From an uncultured Flavobacterium sp. (GTDB lineage: Bacteria > Bacteroidota > Bacteroidia > Flavobacteriales > Flavobacteriaceae), in NCBI RefSeq assembly GCF_951805225.1, contig NZ_OX638201.1:124001-188000 (forward strand): a DNA stretch of 64,000 nt. The letters run 5' to 3'. The first letter of the stretch is position 1, and each line of letters opens with the position of its first letter. The notes beneath the pieces were generated by a model. It saw only the letters and a list, made by a program, of their open reading frames with translations, searched no databases and was not told where the DNA came from. A program made the position numbers and the translations under genes. Of this stretch, positions 25,565-34,453 are shown piece after piece.

Positions 25565-27673
25565 ATGAAAAATATGAAAAAACTACTCGTTATTATATTC
25601 GTATTTTCAATACAGTTTATAAATGCCCAGGATCAGGAATTGGTTAGAGCAAAGAAATTTTTTGATAGAACGTATTACGCCGAAGCCATTATATTATATG
25701 AAAAATTAGCCGAAGAAAAACCTTCTCAGGAAGTCATTAAAAATCTGGCAGACTCTTATTATTATACTAATGATCTGGTAAAAGCGCAACGTTACTATAG
25801 ACTTCTAGTTAAAAACTATAGTAATGATTTAAACAAAGATTATTATTATAGATACGCACAGACACTAAAAGCGACAAATAGTTATGATGATGCAAATACT
25901 GTTCTAAGAGAATATTATACGAAATCAGGCAAACCTGAAGATCTTGCTAATTTTGAAAATGAAGTAAAAATATTAGAAAATGTATCTGCAATTGGTAAAC
26001 GATTTGAGATTAATAATCTGGCTATAAACACGCCAAATTCCGAGTTTGGAGCCGTAAAATATAAAGACAATTTAGTTTTTGCCGGAGTAAAACTAAAACC
26101 GGGATTTTTTGATAAAAAGTACAAATGGGATAATGAAACTTATCTTAATATTGTAAAAGTTCCACTTCAGAGTATTAATTCTGCTGAAGCTCCAATTACT
26201 TATTTTGCCGATGAATTAAAAACCGGAATGCACGAATCAAATGCTGTTTTTACAAAAGATGGAAAAACAATTTATTTTACACGTAATAATTCTAAAAACG
26301 GAAGAAAGAAAAAGAACGATCAGAAAATCTCAAATCTTCAGATTTTTAAAGTCGAATTAGTCGAAGGAAAATGGACAAACATAGTTTCATTACCATTTAA
26401 TAGCCCAAATTATTCTGTAGAACATCCTGCGCTAAGTCCAGACGAAAAAGTATTATACTTTGCATCTGATATGCCGGGAACATTAGGTTCATTTGATATT
26501 TATTCCGTAAATATTAATAAAGGAGCATTTGACACTCCGCGAAATTTAGGTCCAAATGTTAATACAGATAAAAGAGAACAATTTCCTTTTGTTTCTGAAG
26601 ATAATAAACTTTATTTCTCTTCAGATGGACATTTAGGTTATGGATCGCTTGACGTTTTTGTTTCTGAAATAAATGGAAATGAATACACGAAAGCAATTAA
26701 TATCGGTTTACCATTAAACTCAAATTCAGATGATTTTTCGTTTAATGTTGATTCAAATACCAAAGAAGGATATTTTGCGTCAAATAGAGAAGGAGGAAAA
26801 GGGAGCGATGACATTTATACATTCAAAGAAACAAAAGAGTTAATTGTAGAAGATTGCAAACAATATATCGCAGGAACAATTACGGATATAAATACCAATT
26901 TGGTTCTTGAAAATGCGACCGTAATAGTGCAGGATTCGGATAAAAAGACATTAAATACAATTACGACAGGTTCAGATGGGAAATTCAGTTTTACAGTTGC
27001 CTGCGAAAGCTCTTATACAATTGTTGCTTTTAAAGAAAAATACACCAACGAATCTAGAAATCTGGTAATTGGAAATGTGAGATATGCGACTAACGATGGT
27101 TCATTGGCACTAAAATCATTAGATGCAATTAAACTGGAAGAGAAGCAAAACGCCGAAAACAAGAGAAAGCAAGAGATTATCATAGAAGAAGAAAACAAGA
27201 AAAAAGAAGCATTAAAACTTGTTGCCTTAAAAGAAGCGACCGAAGCCAAGAAAAAGGAAAAAGTAGCTGAGATTTTAAAACAGGAAAAAGATGTTGTAAA
27301 AGACAATAAAGACCGATTAATTATCAAAACAGATCCTATTTATTTTGATTACAATATGTGGTATATCCGAAAAGAATCTAAAGTAGTTTTAGGACGAGTT
27401 GTAGCTTTGATGAATAAATATCCGGGAATGGTTATCGAAATTGGTTCGCATACAGATTCACGCGGAAACGCTAAATTTAATGAACAACTGTCTCAAAAAA
27501 GGGCAAATTCGACCAGAGATTTTATCATTCAGTCTGGTATAAATGCAAGTCGTGTTACTGCTAAAGGTTATGGAGAATCTGTGCCAATTATAAAATGTAA
27601 AACAGATGATTCCTGCTCAGAAGAAGAACACGAATTAAACAGACGAAGCGAATTTGTAATTAATAAGTTGTAA
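25565..27673 (+). CDS. OmpA-family protein with TPR, beta-propeller and regulatory-like domains (PorE/SprD type)
   Basis: A 702-residue exported protein. After the signal peptide (to NAQ near residue 20) come tetratricopeptide-like helices (about 20-130), WD40/PD40-like propeller blades (about 150-430, with repeated LSPDEKVLYFASD and KEGYFASNREGGKGSDDIY), a carboxypeptidase-regulatory-like beta sandwich (about 440-520), a charged coiled coil rich in Glu and Lys (about 525-590), and an OmpA peptidoglycan-binding domain (about 595-702, VIEIGSHTDSRGNAKFNEQLS). This order matches PorE-type type IX accessory proteins and SprD. I start it at 25565, 1 nt past the SprF-like stop. It likely anchors the secretion module to the cell wall. 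Confidence 0.9.
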   Translation: MKNMKKLLVIIFVFSIQFINAQDQELVRAKKFFDRTYYAEAIILYEKLAEEKPSQEVIKNLADSYYYTNDLVKAQRYYRLLVKNYSNDLNKDYYYRYAQTLKATNSYDDANTVLREYYTKSGKPEDLANFENEVKILENVSAIGKRFEINNLAINTPNSEFGAVKYKDNLVFAGVKLKPGFFDKKYKWDNETYLNIVKVPLQSINSAEAPITYFADELKTGMHESNAVFTKDGKTIYFTRNNSKNGRKKKNDQKISNLQIFKVELVEGKWTNIVSLPFNSPNYSVEHPALSPDEKVLYFASDMPGTLGSFDIYSVNINKGAFDTPRNLGPNVNTDKREQFPFVSEDNKLYFSSDGHLGYGSLDVFVSEINGNEYTKAINIGLPLNSNSDDFSFNVDSNTKEGYFASNREGGKGSDDIYTFKETKELIVEDCKQYIAGTITDINTNLVLENATVIVQDSDKKTLNTITTGSDGKFSFTVACESSYTIVAFKEKYTNESRNLVIGNVRYATNDGSLALKSLDAIKLEEKQNAENKRKQEIIIEEENKKKEALKLVALKEATEAKKKEKVAEILKQEKDVVKDNKDRLIIKTDPIYFDYNMWYIRKESKVVLGRVVALMNKYPGMVIEIGSHTDSRGNAKFNEQLSQKRANSTRDFIIQSGINASRVTAKGYGESVPIIKCKTDDSCSEEEHELNRRSEFVINKL

Positions 27674-27716
27674 ATATTGATTTTATGACATTAGATTAAA
27701 TAAAAAATATAATTTT

Positions 27717-27747
27717 AAAAAGAAGCCTTTTTTTTGGCTTCTTTTTT
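27717..27747 (+). terminator. Terminator of the T9SS module
   Basis: AAAAAGAAGCC (27717-27727), T-rich loop, GGCTTCTTTTTT (27736-27747). Ends the three-gene operon. Confidence 0.85.
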
Positions 27748-27787
27748 ATTTAATTTTATAAAATAACCTTGAACAAAATATTAAAAT

Positions 27788-28279
27788 ATGAAAAATCTAG
27801 TTTTGCCTTGTCTATTGGTAATCTGTATAGGATTCCAAAGTTGTAAAAATGAAGAAAAACAAAAAGAGGCCGAAGCAGCAAAAGCAGAAGGTGAAAAAGT
27901 TGTAAGCACAGAATGCTATAAAGCGATTTACGAAAAAGATACAATAGATTTAAAATTAAATACTTTAAAAAACGGAAAATTAGCTGGAGATATGGTAATG
28001 AAAGTTGCTCCTTCGACAGTAAGAACGGGTGAAGTGGCAGGTGAATTTCACGGAGATACCTTATTTATTGACTACACATTTGTAGATGCAGCAAATAAAA
28101 ACACGAAATTCAAAAACCCAATGGCTCTTTTAAAACGTGATAAACAACTTATTTTAGGAAACGGAACCATGCAAACGACAATGGGAGTTACTTACTTGGT
28201 AAAAGATAAACCAATCGATTTTGAAAAGGTAAAGTATAAGTTTTCGACTACTGAATGTGTTGAGAAAACTGAAAAGTAG
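27788..28279 (+). CDS. Lipoprotein of unknown function
   Basis: 163 residues. The signal peptide ends in a lipobox IGFQSC with Cys19, so it should be lipid-anchored. The next 20 residues are a charged linker (KNEEKQKEAEAAKAEGEK), followed by a beta-rich domain (CYKAIYEKDTIDLKLNTLKNGKLAGDMVMKV). I do not recognise the domain. It follows the T9SS terminator and is probably a separate unit. Its downstream gap carries the second pair of 33-nt palindromes. Confidence 0.75.
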   Translation: MKNLVLPCLLVICIGFQSCKNEEKQKEAEAAKAEGEKVVSTECYKAIYEKDTIDLKLNTLKNGKLAGDMVMKVAPSTVRTGEVAGEFHGDTLFIDYTFVDAANKNTKFKNPMALLKRDKQLILGNGTMQTTMGVTYLVKDKPIDFEKVKYKFSTTECVEKTEK

Positions 28280-28280
28280 C

Positions 28281-28466
28281 CACAATCTTGTCATTTCGAT
28301 GAAGGAAACCCGAGCGATAGCGAACAGGCGAAGCAAATCTTCGTAAGTAACTCCGCAACGAAAGTTCAATCTTTGTCAAAGTTTTAAACTTTGACAAAGA
28401 TTTGAGAATCTAAATTTCATCACATTCTACGACAAACCCGACAGGTTTTTAAAACCTGTCGGGTTT
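28281..28466. repeat. Second copy of the paired-palindrome repeat unit
   Basis: Contains CACAATCTTGTCA (28281-28293), a TCATTTCGATGAAGGAA repeat core, the CAAAGTTT-type palindrome (28369-28401) and the CCCGACAGG-type palindrome (28434-28466). The last is identical over 33 nt to the copy at 820-852. The two palindromes lie 32 nt apart here and 67 nt apart at the first locus. Confidence 0.8.
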
Positions 28467-28493
28467 AATCAAGAAGAATCATATTCACAAAAA

Positions 28494-28525
28494 AAAGCCG
28501 TTCCTTAATTTTAAGAAACGGCTTT
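28494..28525. terminator. Terminator between the lipoprotein and DUF1573 genes
   Basis: AAAGCCGTT pairs with AACGGCTTT with a further inner CTTAA/TTAAG stem. It lies between convergent genes and can serve both. Confidence 0.8.
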
Positions 28526-28549
28526 ACTATTTTTAGATTTTTGTTTTTT

Positions 28550-28930
28550 TTATAAAACTTCGCCTTTAATTTTTAAGGCAACTCTACCATCAGGGTAGTT
28601 AACGGCGTTGGTCTCAACGGTAATTGTTTTACGAATAGGACCGGAAACCATATTGTATTTTACATCAATTTTTCCTTTTTTACCAGGCAAAATAGCTGCT
28701 GCTGGTTTTGTAACGACAATTGAGCTTACTGTAGATTCTGCTCCGGTAATTAATAGAGGCGCATCTCCAGTGTTTGTAAATTCAAAAGAGCGAACTCCAT
28801 TATCACCCTTAGAAATTTTTCCATAATCAATTGTGTTGTCTGAGGCAGCAAATTCAATTTTTGGGCCGTTTTGAGCATAACCAATTGTACAAAACAATGC
28901 GATTACAATAAAAGTGGCAACATTTTTCAT
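28550..28930 (-). CDS. DUF1573 domain protein, exported
   Basis: 126 residues. The signal peptide (1-19) ends in GYAQ. The rest is one immunoglobulin-like beta domain: PKIEFAASDNTIDYGKISKGDNGVRSFEFTNTGDAPLLI, typical of DUF1573 proteins that are common in Bacteroidota. Probably periplasmic; function unknown. Single gene, convergent with the lipoprotein gene. Confidence 0.9.
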   Translation of the reverse strand: MKNVATFIVIALFCTIGYAQNGPKIEFAASDNTIDYGKISKGDNGVRSFEFTNTGDAPLLITGAESTVSSIVVTKPAAAILPGKKGKIDVKYNMVSGPIRKTITVETNAVNYPDGRVALKIKGEVL

Positions 28931-29068
28931 TTGAAATTATTTTAAGTTGTAAGTAAATATACTTTGTTTTAATTAATACACAAATTTTTATTTCGCTTTT
29001 TATAGTGTCTTTAATTATTTACTTTTGCTGTCAGTTATAATTACAAAAATTGAACCAAAGTTTGTTTT

Positions 29069-29206
29069 GGTTTAATTGTTTAACTGTTAAGTCGTTTAGT
29101 TGATTTTTTTAATATTGGTTTAAAAGAACTATAAAAAACAACTTAGCGATTAAACAATTTTACGAATTACCGATTAAACAAATAAACGAATCAACGAATA
29201 AACAAT
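29069..29206. repeat. CGATTAAAC-type AT-rich repeat tract before valS
   Basis: Contains GTTTAATTGTTTAACTG on the left and inverse units GCGATTAAACAATTTTACG and CCGATTAAACAAATAAACG on the right, facing each other. Same family as the repeats around the four-helix-bundle gene. The gap 28931-29214 holds nothing else I can name. Confidence 0.6.
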
Positions 29207-29214
29207 CCTAATAA

Positions 29215-31845
29215 ATGAGTATTCCAGCACAATTTGACGCTAAAACGATCGAGAATAAATGGTATGATTACTGGATGAAAAACAACTATTTTCATTCAGA
29301 ACCAGATCATAGAACACCTTATACAATTGTAATTCCGCCGCCAAACGTCACAGGAGTTTTGCACATGGGACATATGTTGAATAACACAATTCAGGATGTT
29401 TTGATTCGTAGAGCGCGTCTTAAAGGTTTCAATGCTTGTTGGGTTCCGGGAACGGATCACGCATCAATTGCAACCGAAGCAAAAGTTGTAGCAAAATTAA
29501 AAGCGGAAGGAATCAATAAAAATGATTTAACCCGCGAAGAATTTTTAGCGCACGCTTGGGAATGGACAGATAAATATGGCGGAGTAATTCTTGATCAGCT
29601 TAAAAAGCTTGGAGCTTCTTGCGATTGGGAAAGAACCAAATTTACAATGGATCCTGATATGTCAGCTTCTGTAATTAAATCGTTTGTTGATTTATATAAC
29701 AAAGGATTGATTTATAGAGGTTACAGAATGGTAAACTGGGATCCTGAAGCAAAAACGACTCTTTCTGATGAAGAAGTTATTTATGAAGAACAACAAGGAA
29801 AATTATTTTTCTTAAAATATAAAATTGAAGGAACTGAGGAATTTTTGACTATTGCTACAACTCGTCCTGAAACTATTTTTGGAGATACGGCAATTTGTAT
29901 CAATCCAAATGATGAGCGTTTTACACATTTAAAAGGTAAAAAAGCAATCGTTCCTATTTGTGGCCGAGTAATTCCGATTATCGAAGACGAATATGTAGAT
30001 GTAGAATTCGGAACTGGATGTTTAAAAGTGACTCCGGCGCACGATATGAACGATAAAACATTAGGAGAAAAACACAATCTAGAAATCGTTGATATCTTTA
30101 ATGAAGATGCTACATTAAATAGCTTCGGATTGCATTATCAAGGAAAAGATCGTTTTGTGGTTCGTACCGAAGTTGCAAAAGAATTAGAAGAAATTGGAGC
30201 TTTGGCGAAGACCGAAATCCATTTAAATAAAGTTGGAACATCTGAAAGAACTAAAGCTGTAATCGAACCAAGATTATCAGATCAATGGTTCTTGAAAATG
30301 GAAGATTTAGTAAAACCGGCAATCCAATCTGTTTTGGTTGATGGCGATATTAAATTACACCCAAAACGTTTTGAGAATACTTACGCACATTGGTTAAACA
30401 ATATCCGCGATTGGAATATCTCTCGCCAATTATGGTGGGGACAACAAATTCCTGCGTATTATTATGGAGACGGAAAAGAAGATTTCGTAGTTGCTAATGA
30501 TAAATACGAAGCAGTTGCAATATTAGAAGAGACAAAAGGAATTATCATTAGTTTTGAAGAATTACGTCAAGACGAAGATGCATTAGATACTTGGTTTTCA
30601 TCTTGGCTTTGGCCAATGTCAGTTTTTGGTGGAATAATGGATCCGGAAAGTGCAGATTATAAATATTATTATCCAACAAATGACTTGGTTACAGGTCCGG
30701 ATATTTTGTTTTTCTGGGTTGCCAGAATGATTATCGCCGGTTACGAATATGCAGGAGAAAAACCATTTACAAATGTATATTTAACAGGTTTAGTACGTGA
30801 TAAACAACGTCGTAAAATGTCTAAATCATTAGGAAATTCTCCTGATCCGTTAGACTTGATCGAAAAGTTTAGTGCAGATGGAGTTCGTGTAGGATTGCTT
30901 TTGAGTGCTTCTGCAGGAAACGATATTATGTTTGATGAAGAATTATGTAATCAAGGAAAAGCGTTCTCTAATAAAATATGGAATGCCTTTAAACTGATTA
31001 AAGGTTGGGAAGTTTCTGAAACTATTGCGCAACCGGAATCATCAAAAGTAGCAATCGAATGGTACGAAGCTAAATTGCAGCAAACATTAGTTGATATTGA
31101 AGGTAATTTTGAGAAATACAGAATTTCAGATTCATTAATGGCAATTTATAAATTGGTTTGGGATGATTTCTGTAATTGGTTTTTAGAAATGATCAAACCA
31201 GCTTATCAACAACCAATCGATAAAGCAACGTTTGATAAAGCAATCGAAATGTTAGAAAGTAACTTGAAATTGTTACATCCTTTCATGCCTTTCTTAACAG
31301 AAGAAATTTGGCATTTAATTGCTGACAGAACTCCAGAAGAAGCTTTAATTGTTTCGACTTGGCCAGAATTAAAACCATTTAATGCAAGTTTAATTTCTGA
31401 TTTCGAAAGTACAATCGAAGTAATTTCTGGAATTAGAACGATCAGAAAAGATAAAAATATTCCATTTAAAGATGCAATCGAATTAAAAGCAATCAATAGC
31501 GAGAATATCACAACTTATTTCGATACAATCGTAACGAAATTGGGTAATATCTCAGCTTTCGAATATGTTTCTTCTAAAGTTGACGGTGCGTTATCTTTCC
31601 GTGTAAAATCAAATGAATATTTCATTCCGATTTCTGGAAACATCAACGTTGAAGAAGAAATTGCAAAATTAACTGCAGAGTTAGTTTATACGCAAGGTTT
31701 TTTAAAATCAGTTCAGGCAAAATTATCAAACGAAAAATTTGTTGCCGGAGCACCAGAAAAAGTTTTGGCTAACGAAAAACAAAAAGAAGCTGATGCTTTA
31801 GCAAAAATTGCTACAATCGAGCAAAGTATTTCTGGTTTGAAATAA
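29215..31845 (+). CDS. valS: Valine--tRNA ligase
   Basis: Charges tRNA-Val and edits mischarged threonine. 876 residues, normal for the bacterial enzyme. PPPNVTGVLHMGHMLNN has HMGH (near 49-52), TTRPETIFGDTAI is the editing domain, WWGQQIPAYY and DTWFSSWLWP mark the catalytic core, and RKMSKSLGNSPDPLDLI holds KMSKS near 535. The C-terminal coiled-coil arm (about 805-876, VEEEIAKLTAELVYTQGFL) contacts tRNA. Single gene with its own terminator. Confidence 0.97.
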   Translation: MSIPAQFDAKTIENKWYDYWMKNNYFHSEPDHRTPYTIVIPPPNVTGVLHMGHMLNNTIQDVLIRRARLKGFNACWVPGTDHASIATEAKVVAKLKAEGINKNDLTREEFLAHAWEWTDKYGGVILDQLKKLGASCDWERTKFTMDPDMSASVIKSFVDLYNKGLIYRGYRMVNWDPEAKTTLSDEEVIYEEQQGKLFFLKYKIEGTEEFLTIATTRPETIFGDTAICINPNDERFTHLKGKKAIVPICGRVIPIIEDEYVDVEFGTGCLKVTPAHDMNDKTLGEKHNLEIVDIFNEDATLNSFGLHYQGKDRFVVRTEVAKELEEIGALAKTEIHLNKVGTSERTKAVIEPRLSDQWFLKMEDLVKPAIQSVLVDGDIKLHPKRFENTYAHWLNNIRDWNISRQLWWGQQIPAYYYGDGKEDFVVANDKYEAVAILEETKGIIISFEELRQDEDALDTWFSSWLWPMSVFGGIMDPESADYKYYYPTNDLVTGPDILFFWVARMIIAGYEYAGEKPFTNVYLTGLVRDKQRRKMSKSLGNSPDPLDLIEKFSADGVRVGLLLSASAGNDIMFDEELCNQGKAFSNKIWNAFKLIKGWEVSETIAQPESSKVAIEWYEAKLQQTLVDIEGNFEKYRISDSLMAIYKLVWDDFCNWFLEMIKPAYQQPIDKATFDKAIEMLESNLKLLHPFMPFLTEEIWHLIADRTPEEALIVSTWPELKPFNASLISDFESTIEVISGIRTIRKDKNIPFKDAIELKAINSENITTYFDTIVTKLGNISAFEYVSSKVDGALSFRVKSNEYFIPISGNINVEEEIAKLTAELVYTQGFLKSVQAKLSNEKFVAGAPEKVLANEKQKEADALAKIATIEQSISGLK

Positions 31846-31870
31846 GAATCAGATTTATTTATTAAATATA

Positions 31871-31909
31871 AAATCCCAATACTGAAATTCTTCAGGATTG
31901 GGATTTTTT
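31871..31909 (+). terminator. Terminator of valS
   Basis: AAATCCCAAT and CTGAA pair with TTCAG and ATTGGGATTT, then T6. Strong stem with one mismatch. Confidence 0.85.
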
Positions 31910-31933
31910 AATTTTTATGGCATCTAAAAAAAA

Positions 31934-32812
31934 TTAATAATAAGTAAAAGTTTTTTCTATAAGGTATCGATCGACGTTGTTATTATCATAGTGATGACGT
32001 TTTTCTTTAGGGTAGCCATCTGTATTAAGATCGTAGCTATAGCGCTTAGTTTCAGTATAAATTGAATTCATTTGTTCAGTAAAAAACGTTACATTGTTAG
32101 AATTATTGATGTCTTTAATATCAAAATGTCTATTAAAAACATTTTCAAATGAATCTGTAAAGTACAATTTGTCAAACCCTGTGATGTTTTTGTATATATT
32201 AGGTTTGTCGTCATATTCGTAATTAAGTGTAGATGTAATTAGGCCTTTTGAACTGAATCTTTCTCTTTTTATAATGTTGCTGTTATTGAAATATATTTTT
32301 ACTTGAGGAAGAGAACCGGTTGGTACCCAATCATTATTAGAATAGGTATAAACATAAATCTCTACAAGATTTTCGGAGACATAATTATAGACATACTTAG
32401 TTTGATTCATCGCGGGGAAAATAGTTCCGCTATTTGTGTGTTTAAAAATAGCAGTCTTTAATCTGTTATTCTCATAAGTGTAGTCGGTGCTAAAATATAG
32501 TTGGTCCTCTACGTAACCATTTTGTTGAGTTATTAAATCTTCAGTATAGCTATAGGTTATTTTTAAAAGACCAACATTAGTACCAATTGTTGTAGCTTCT
32601 TTGATTTTAAAAGCATTATAAGTAAAAGTTGTTACTGAGCCACTTGAAGGGTTTATCTCCGTTATAGATTTGATTAGAGGCTTAGTATTTTCTTTTACCG
32701 GTTCATTAGGATCTATTGTTTCTATTGTTTCTTTTGTTTCTTTTGTTTCATTTTCTGAACAAGAGGTGATGATTAGCAGTAATAATACAATTAGAGGTTT
32801 TAATTTATTCAT
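31934..32812 (-). CDS. Lipoprotein with YD-like beta repeats, unknown function
   Basis: 292 residues. Lipobox IITSC at Cys18, then a low-complexity linker of repeated KET units (ETKETKETIET). The remainder is a run of beta strands of the form TFTYNAFKIKEATT, ITYSYTEDLITQQNGYV, DYTYENNRLKTAIF, LNYEYDDKPNIY, which resemble loose YD/RHS-like repeats seen in Bacteroidota surface lipoproteins. I cannot assign a role. A perfect TACATTFG-like box is not claimed; CAAATGTA at 32879-32886 reads TACATTTG on this strand and may be its -7 box. Confidence 0.7.
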   Translation of the reverse strand: MNKLKPLIVLLLLIITSCSENETKETKETIETIDPNEPVKENTKPLIKSITEINPSSGSVTTFTYNAFKIKEATTIGTNVGLLKITYSYTEDLITQQNGYVEDQLYFSTDYTYENNRLKTAIFKHTNSGTIFPAMNQTKYVYNYVSENLVEIYVYTYSNNDWVPTGSLPQVKIYFNNSNIIKRERFSSKGLITSTLNYEYDDKPNIYKNITGFDKLYFTDSFENVFNRHFDIKDINNSNNVTFFTEQMNSIYTETKRYSYDLNTDGYPKEKRHHYDNNNVDRYLIEKTFTYY

Positions 32813-32953
32813 TTAGAATTTGTTTAAGAAAAGTAGATACTTTGTAATTTATTTTAATTATAATAACTATAAAATTGGCAAATGTAATTTAAAAAAAGGC
32901 TTTTTTATTTGATTAAACTTATGTTATAAGTTTGATTTCAAGTTTTTAATTTA

Positions 32954-34267
32954 TTACTTCCTTCTTTTCAAAATCAAAAACAAAGGATAAGAAATCAACG
33001 TTATACCAACAATAATTATAAAGCTTTTAGGATCGCTAAATACAAAACCAATTAATAATGCCAATGAAGCTGCAATTGCAATAATAGTTGTCCAAGGATA
33101 CCAAGCAGAGCGATAAGGTCTTGGTAAATCCGGTTCTGATTTTCTGAGTTTTATAAGGGAACAATAGGCTAATCCCCAAACGATAATCGAAGTGAAGGCT
33201 GCAAATGAAAATAAGACTTCAAACGAACCAATACAAATCAGAAATAAGCTAAATAATGATGAAACCAAAAGTGCCACAATTGGAGTTCCGCCTTTGTTTA
33301 CAGTTGTTCCTTTTTCGATAAAAAAACCATCGCGGCTTAATCCGTATAGAATTCTTGGAGGAATCATCATAAAAGCATTCAGAATACTAATCAAAGAGAA
33401 AATAGAAATTACGGTAACGATAATTGCTCCGTTTTTTCCGAAAATTATATTGGCAACATCGGCTGCAGCCAAATTTGATTTCGCAACATTTTCAACAGGC
33501 AAAACATAAAAGAAGGCAACGTTTATTAAAATATAAATTGCGATTACCAGTAAAACGCCGCTATACAATGACTTTGGAATATTCTTGCCCGGATTATCAT
33601 TTTCTTCTGCAAAAAAGCAAACGCTATTCCAACCGTTATAAGTTCCGATAATAAGTTGAAGTGATTTGAAAAATCCAAATAATAAACCAATTTGAACCGC
33701 AGTATTGTCTTTTGGAATTGGAGCCAATTTCACTCCCGAATACATAAAACAAGCAACAACCAAAGCAAAAAAACAAATCACTTTTAAGAAACTGGTAATT
33801 TGCTGAATTGTGCTTCCGTTTTTTACGCCGCTTACGTGTAATAAAACAAAGGCAATTAAGAGAGAAATCGCCATTTCGGTCGAATAATTTTTAAGATCGG
33901 GAAATAAAATTATAATATATTCACTTATTACAATGCAGTAAAAAGCAGGCGGAATAGCATTGGTAATATAATCAAACCAACCTGAAAGAAATCCGGCATA
34001 ATTGCCAAAAGCTCTTTTGATATAATTGTAAGATCCTCCGGCTTTAGGAAGCATTGTAGCCAGTTCTGCATAAGAATTTGCACCAATTAAGACAAACAAT
34101 CCGCCAAAAAGCCAAGATGCAACAATAAGCCAATAATTATCTAACATTGATGCAATTGTTCCGGGAGTTCTTAAAATTCCAACGCCAATTGTTCCTCCAA
34201 TCAAAACAGCGATATTAAAACTTAATCCGAGACTTTTTTGTAATTGGTTTTTCCTGGAATCTGACAT
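32954..34267 (-). CDS. APC-family amino acid permease
   Basis: 437 residues with about 12 membrane segments. The N-terminal GLSFNIAVLIGGTIGVGILRTPGTIA is the substrate-binding TM1 signature of the APC superfamily, and PKAGGSYNYIKRAFGNYAGFLSGW follows. It resembles the LAT/YfnA-like amino acid transporters. Substrate not predictable. It stands alone between a lipoprotein gene and the TonB receptor. Confidence 0.9.
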   Translation of the reverse strand: MSDSRKNQLQKSLGLSFNIAVLIGGTIGVGILRTPGTIASMLDNYWLIVASWLFGGLFVLIGANSYAELATMLPKAGGSYNYIKRAFGNYAGFLSGWFDYITNAIPPAFYCIVISEYIIILFPDLKNYSTEMAISLLIAFVLLHVSGVKNGSTIQQITSFLKVICFFALVVACFMYSGVKLAPIPKDNTAVQIGLLFGFFKSLQLIIGTYNGWNSVCFFAEENDNPGKNIPKSLYSGVLLVIAIYILINVAFFYVLPVENVAKSNLAAADVANIIFGKNGAIIVTVISIFSLISILNAFMMIPPRILYGLSRDGFFIEKGTTVNKGGTPIVALLVSSLFSLFLICIGSFEVLFSFAAFTSIIVWGLAYCSLIKLRKSEPDLPRPYRSAWYPWTTIIAIAASLALLIGFVFSDPKSFIIIVGITLISYPLFLILKRRK

Positions 34268-34342
34268 GTTTAGAATTTTTATTTTAGCGTTATTGAGACA
34301 ACAAAAGTAACATAATTAAAGTGTTTTCTTTTTTGAAAACAA

Positions 34343-34372
34343 AAAACCTCATTTATTGCTAAATGAGGTTTT
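34343..34372 (-). terminator. Terminator of the first TonB receptor gene
   Basis: AAAACCTCATTTA (34343-34355), loop TTGC, exact complement (34360-34372). Perfect 13-bp stem. Confidence 0.85.
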
Positions 34373-34453
34373 CTGAAAGCCAAAACTTCTTCTGATTTTT
34401 AAGAATGAAAGTTGCAGAAAAAGCTTTGGTGATCTAAACTAATTCAAATATTT

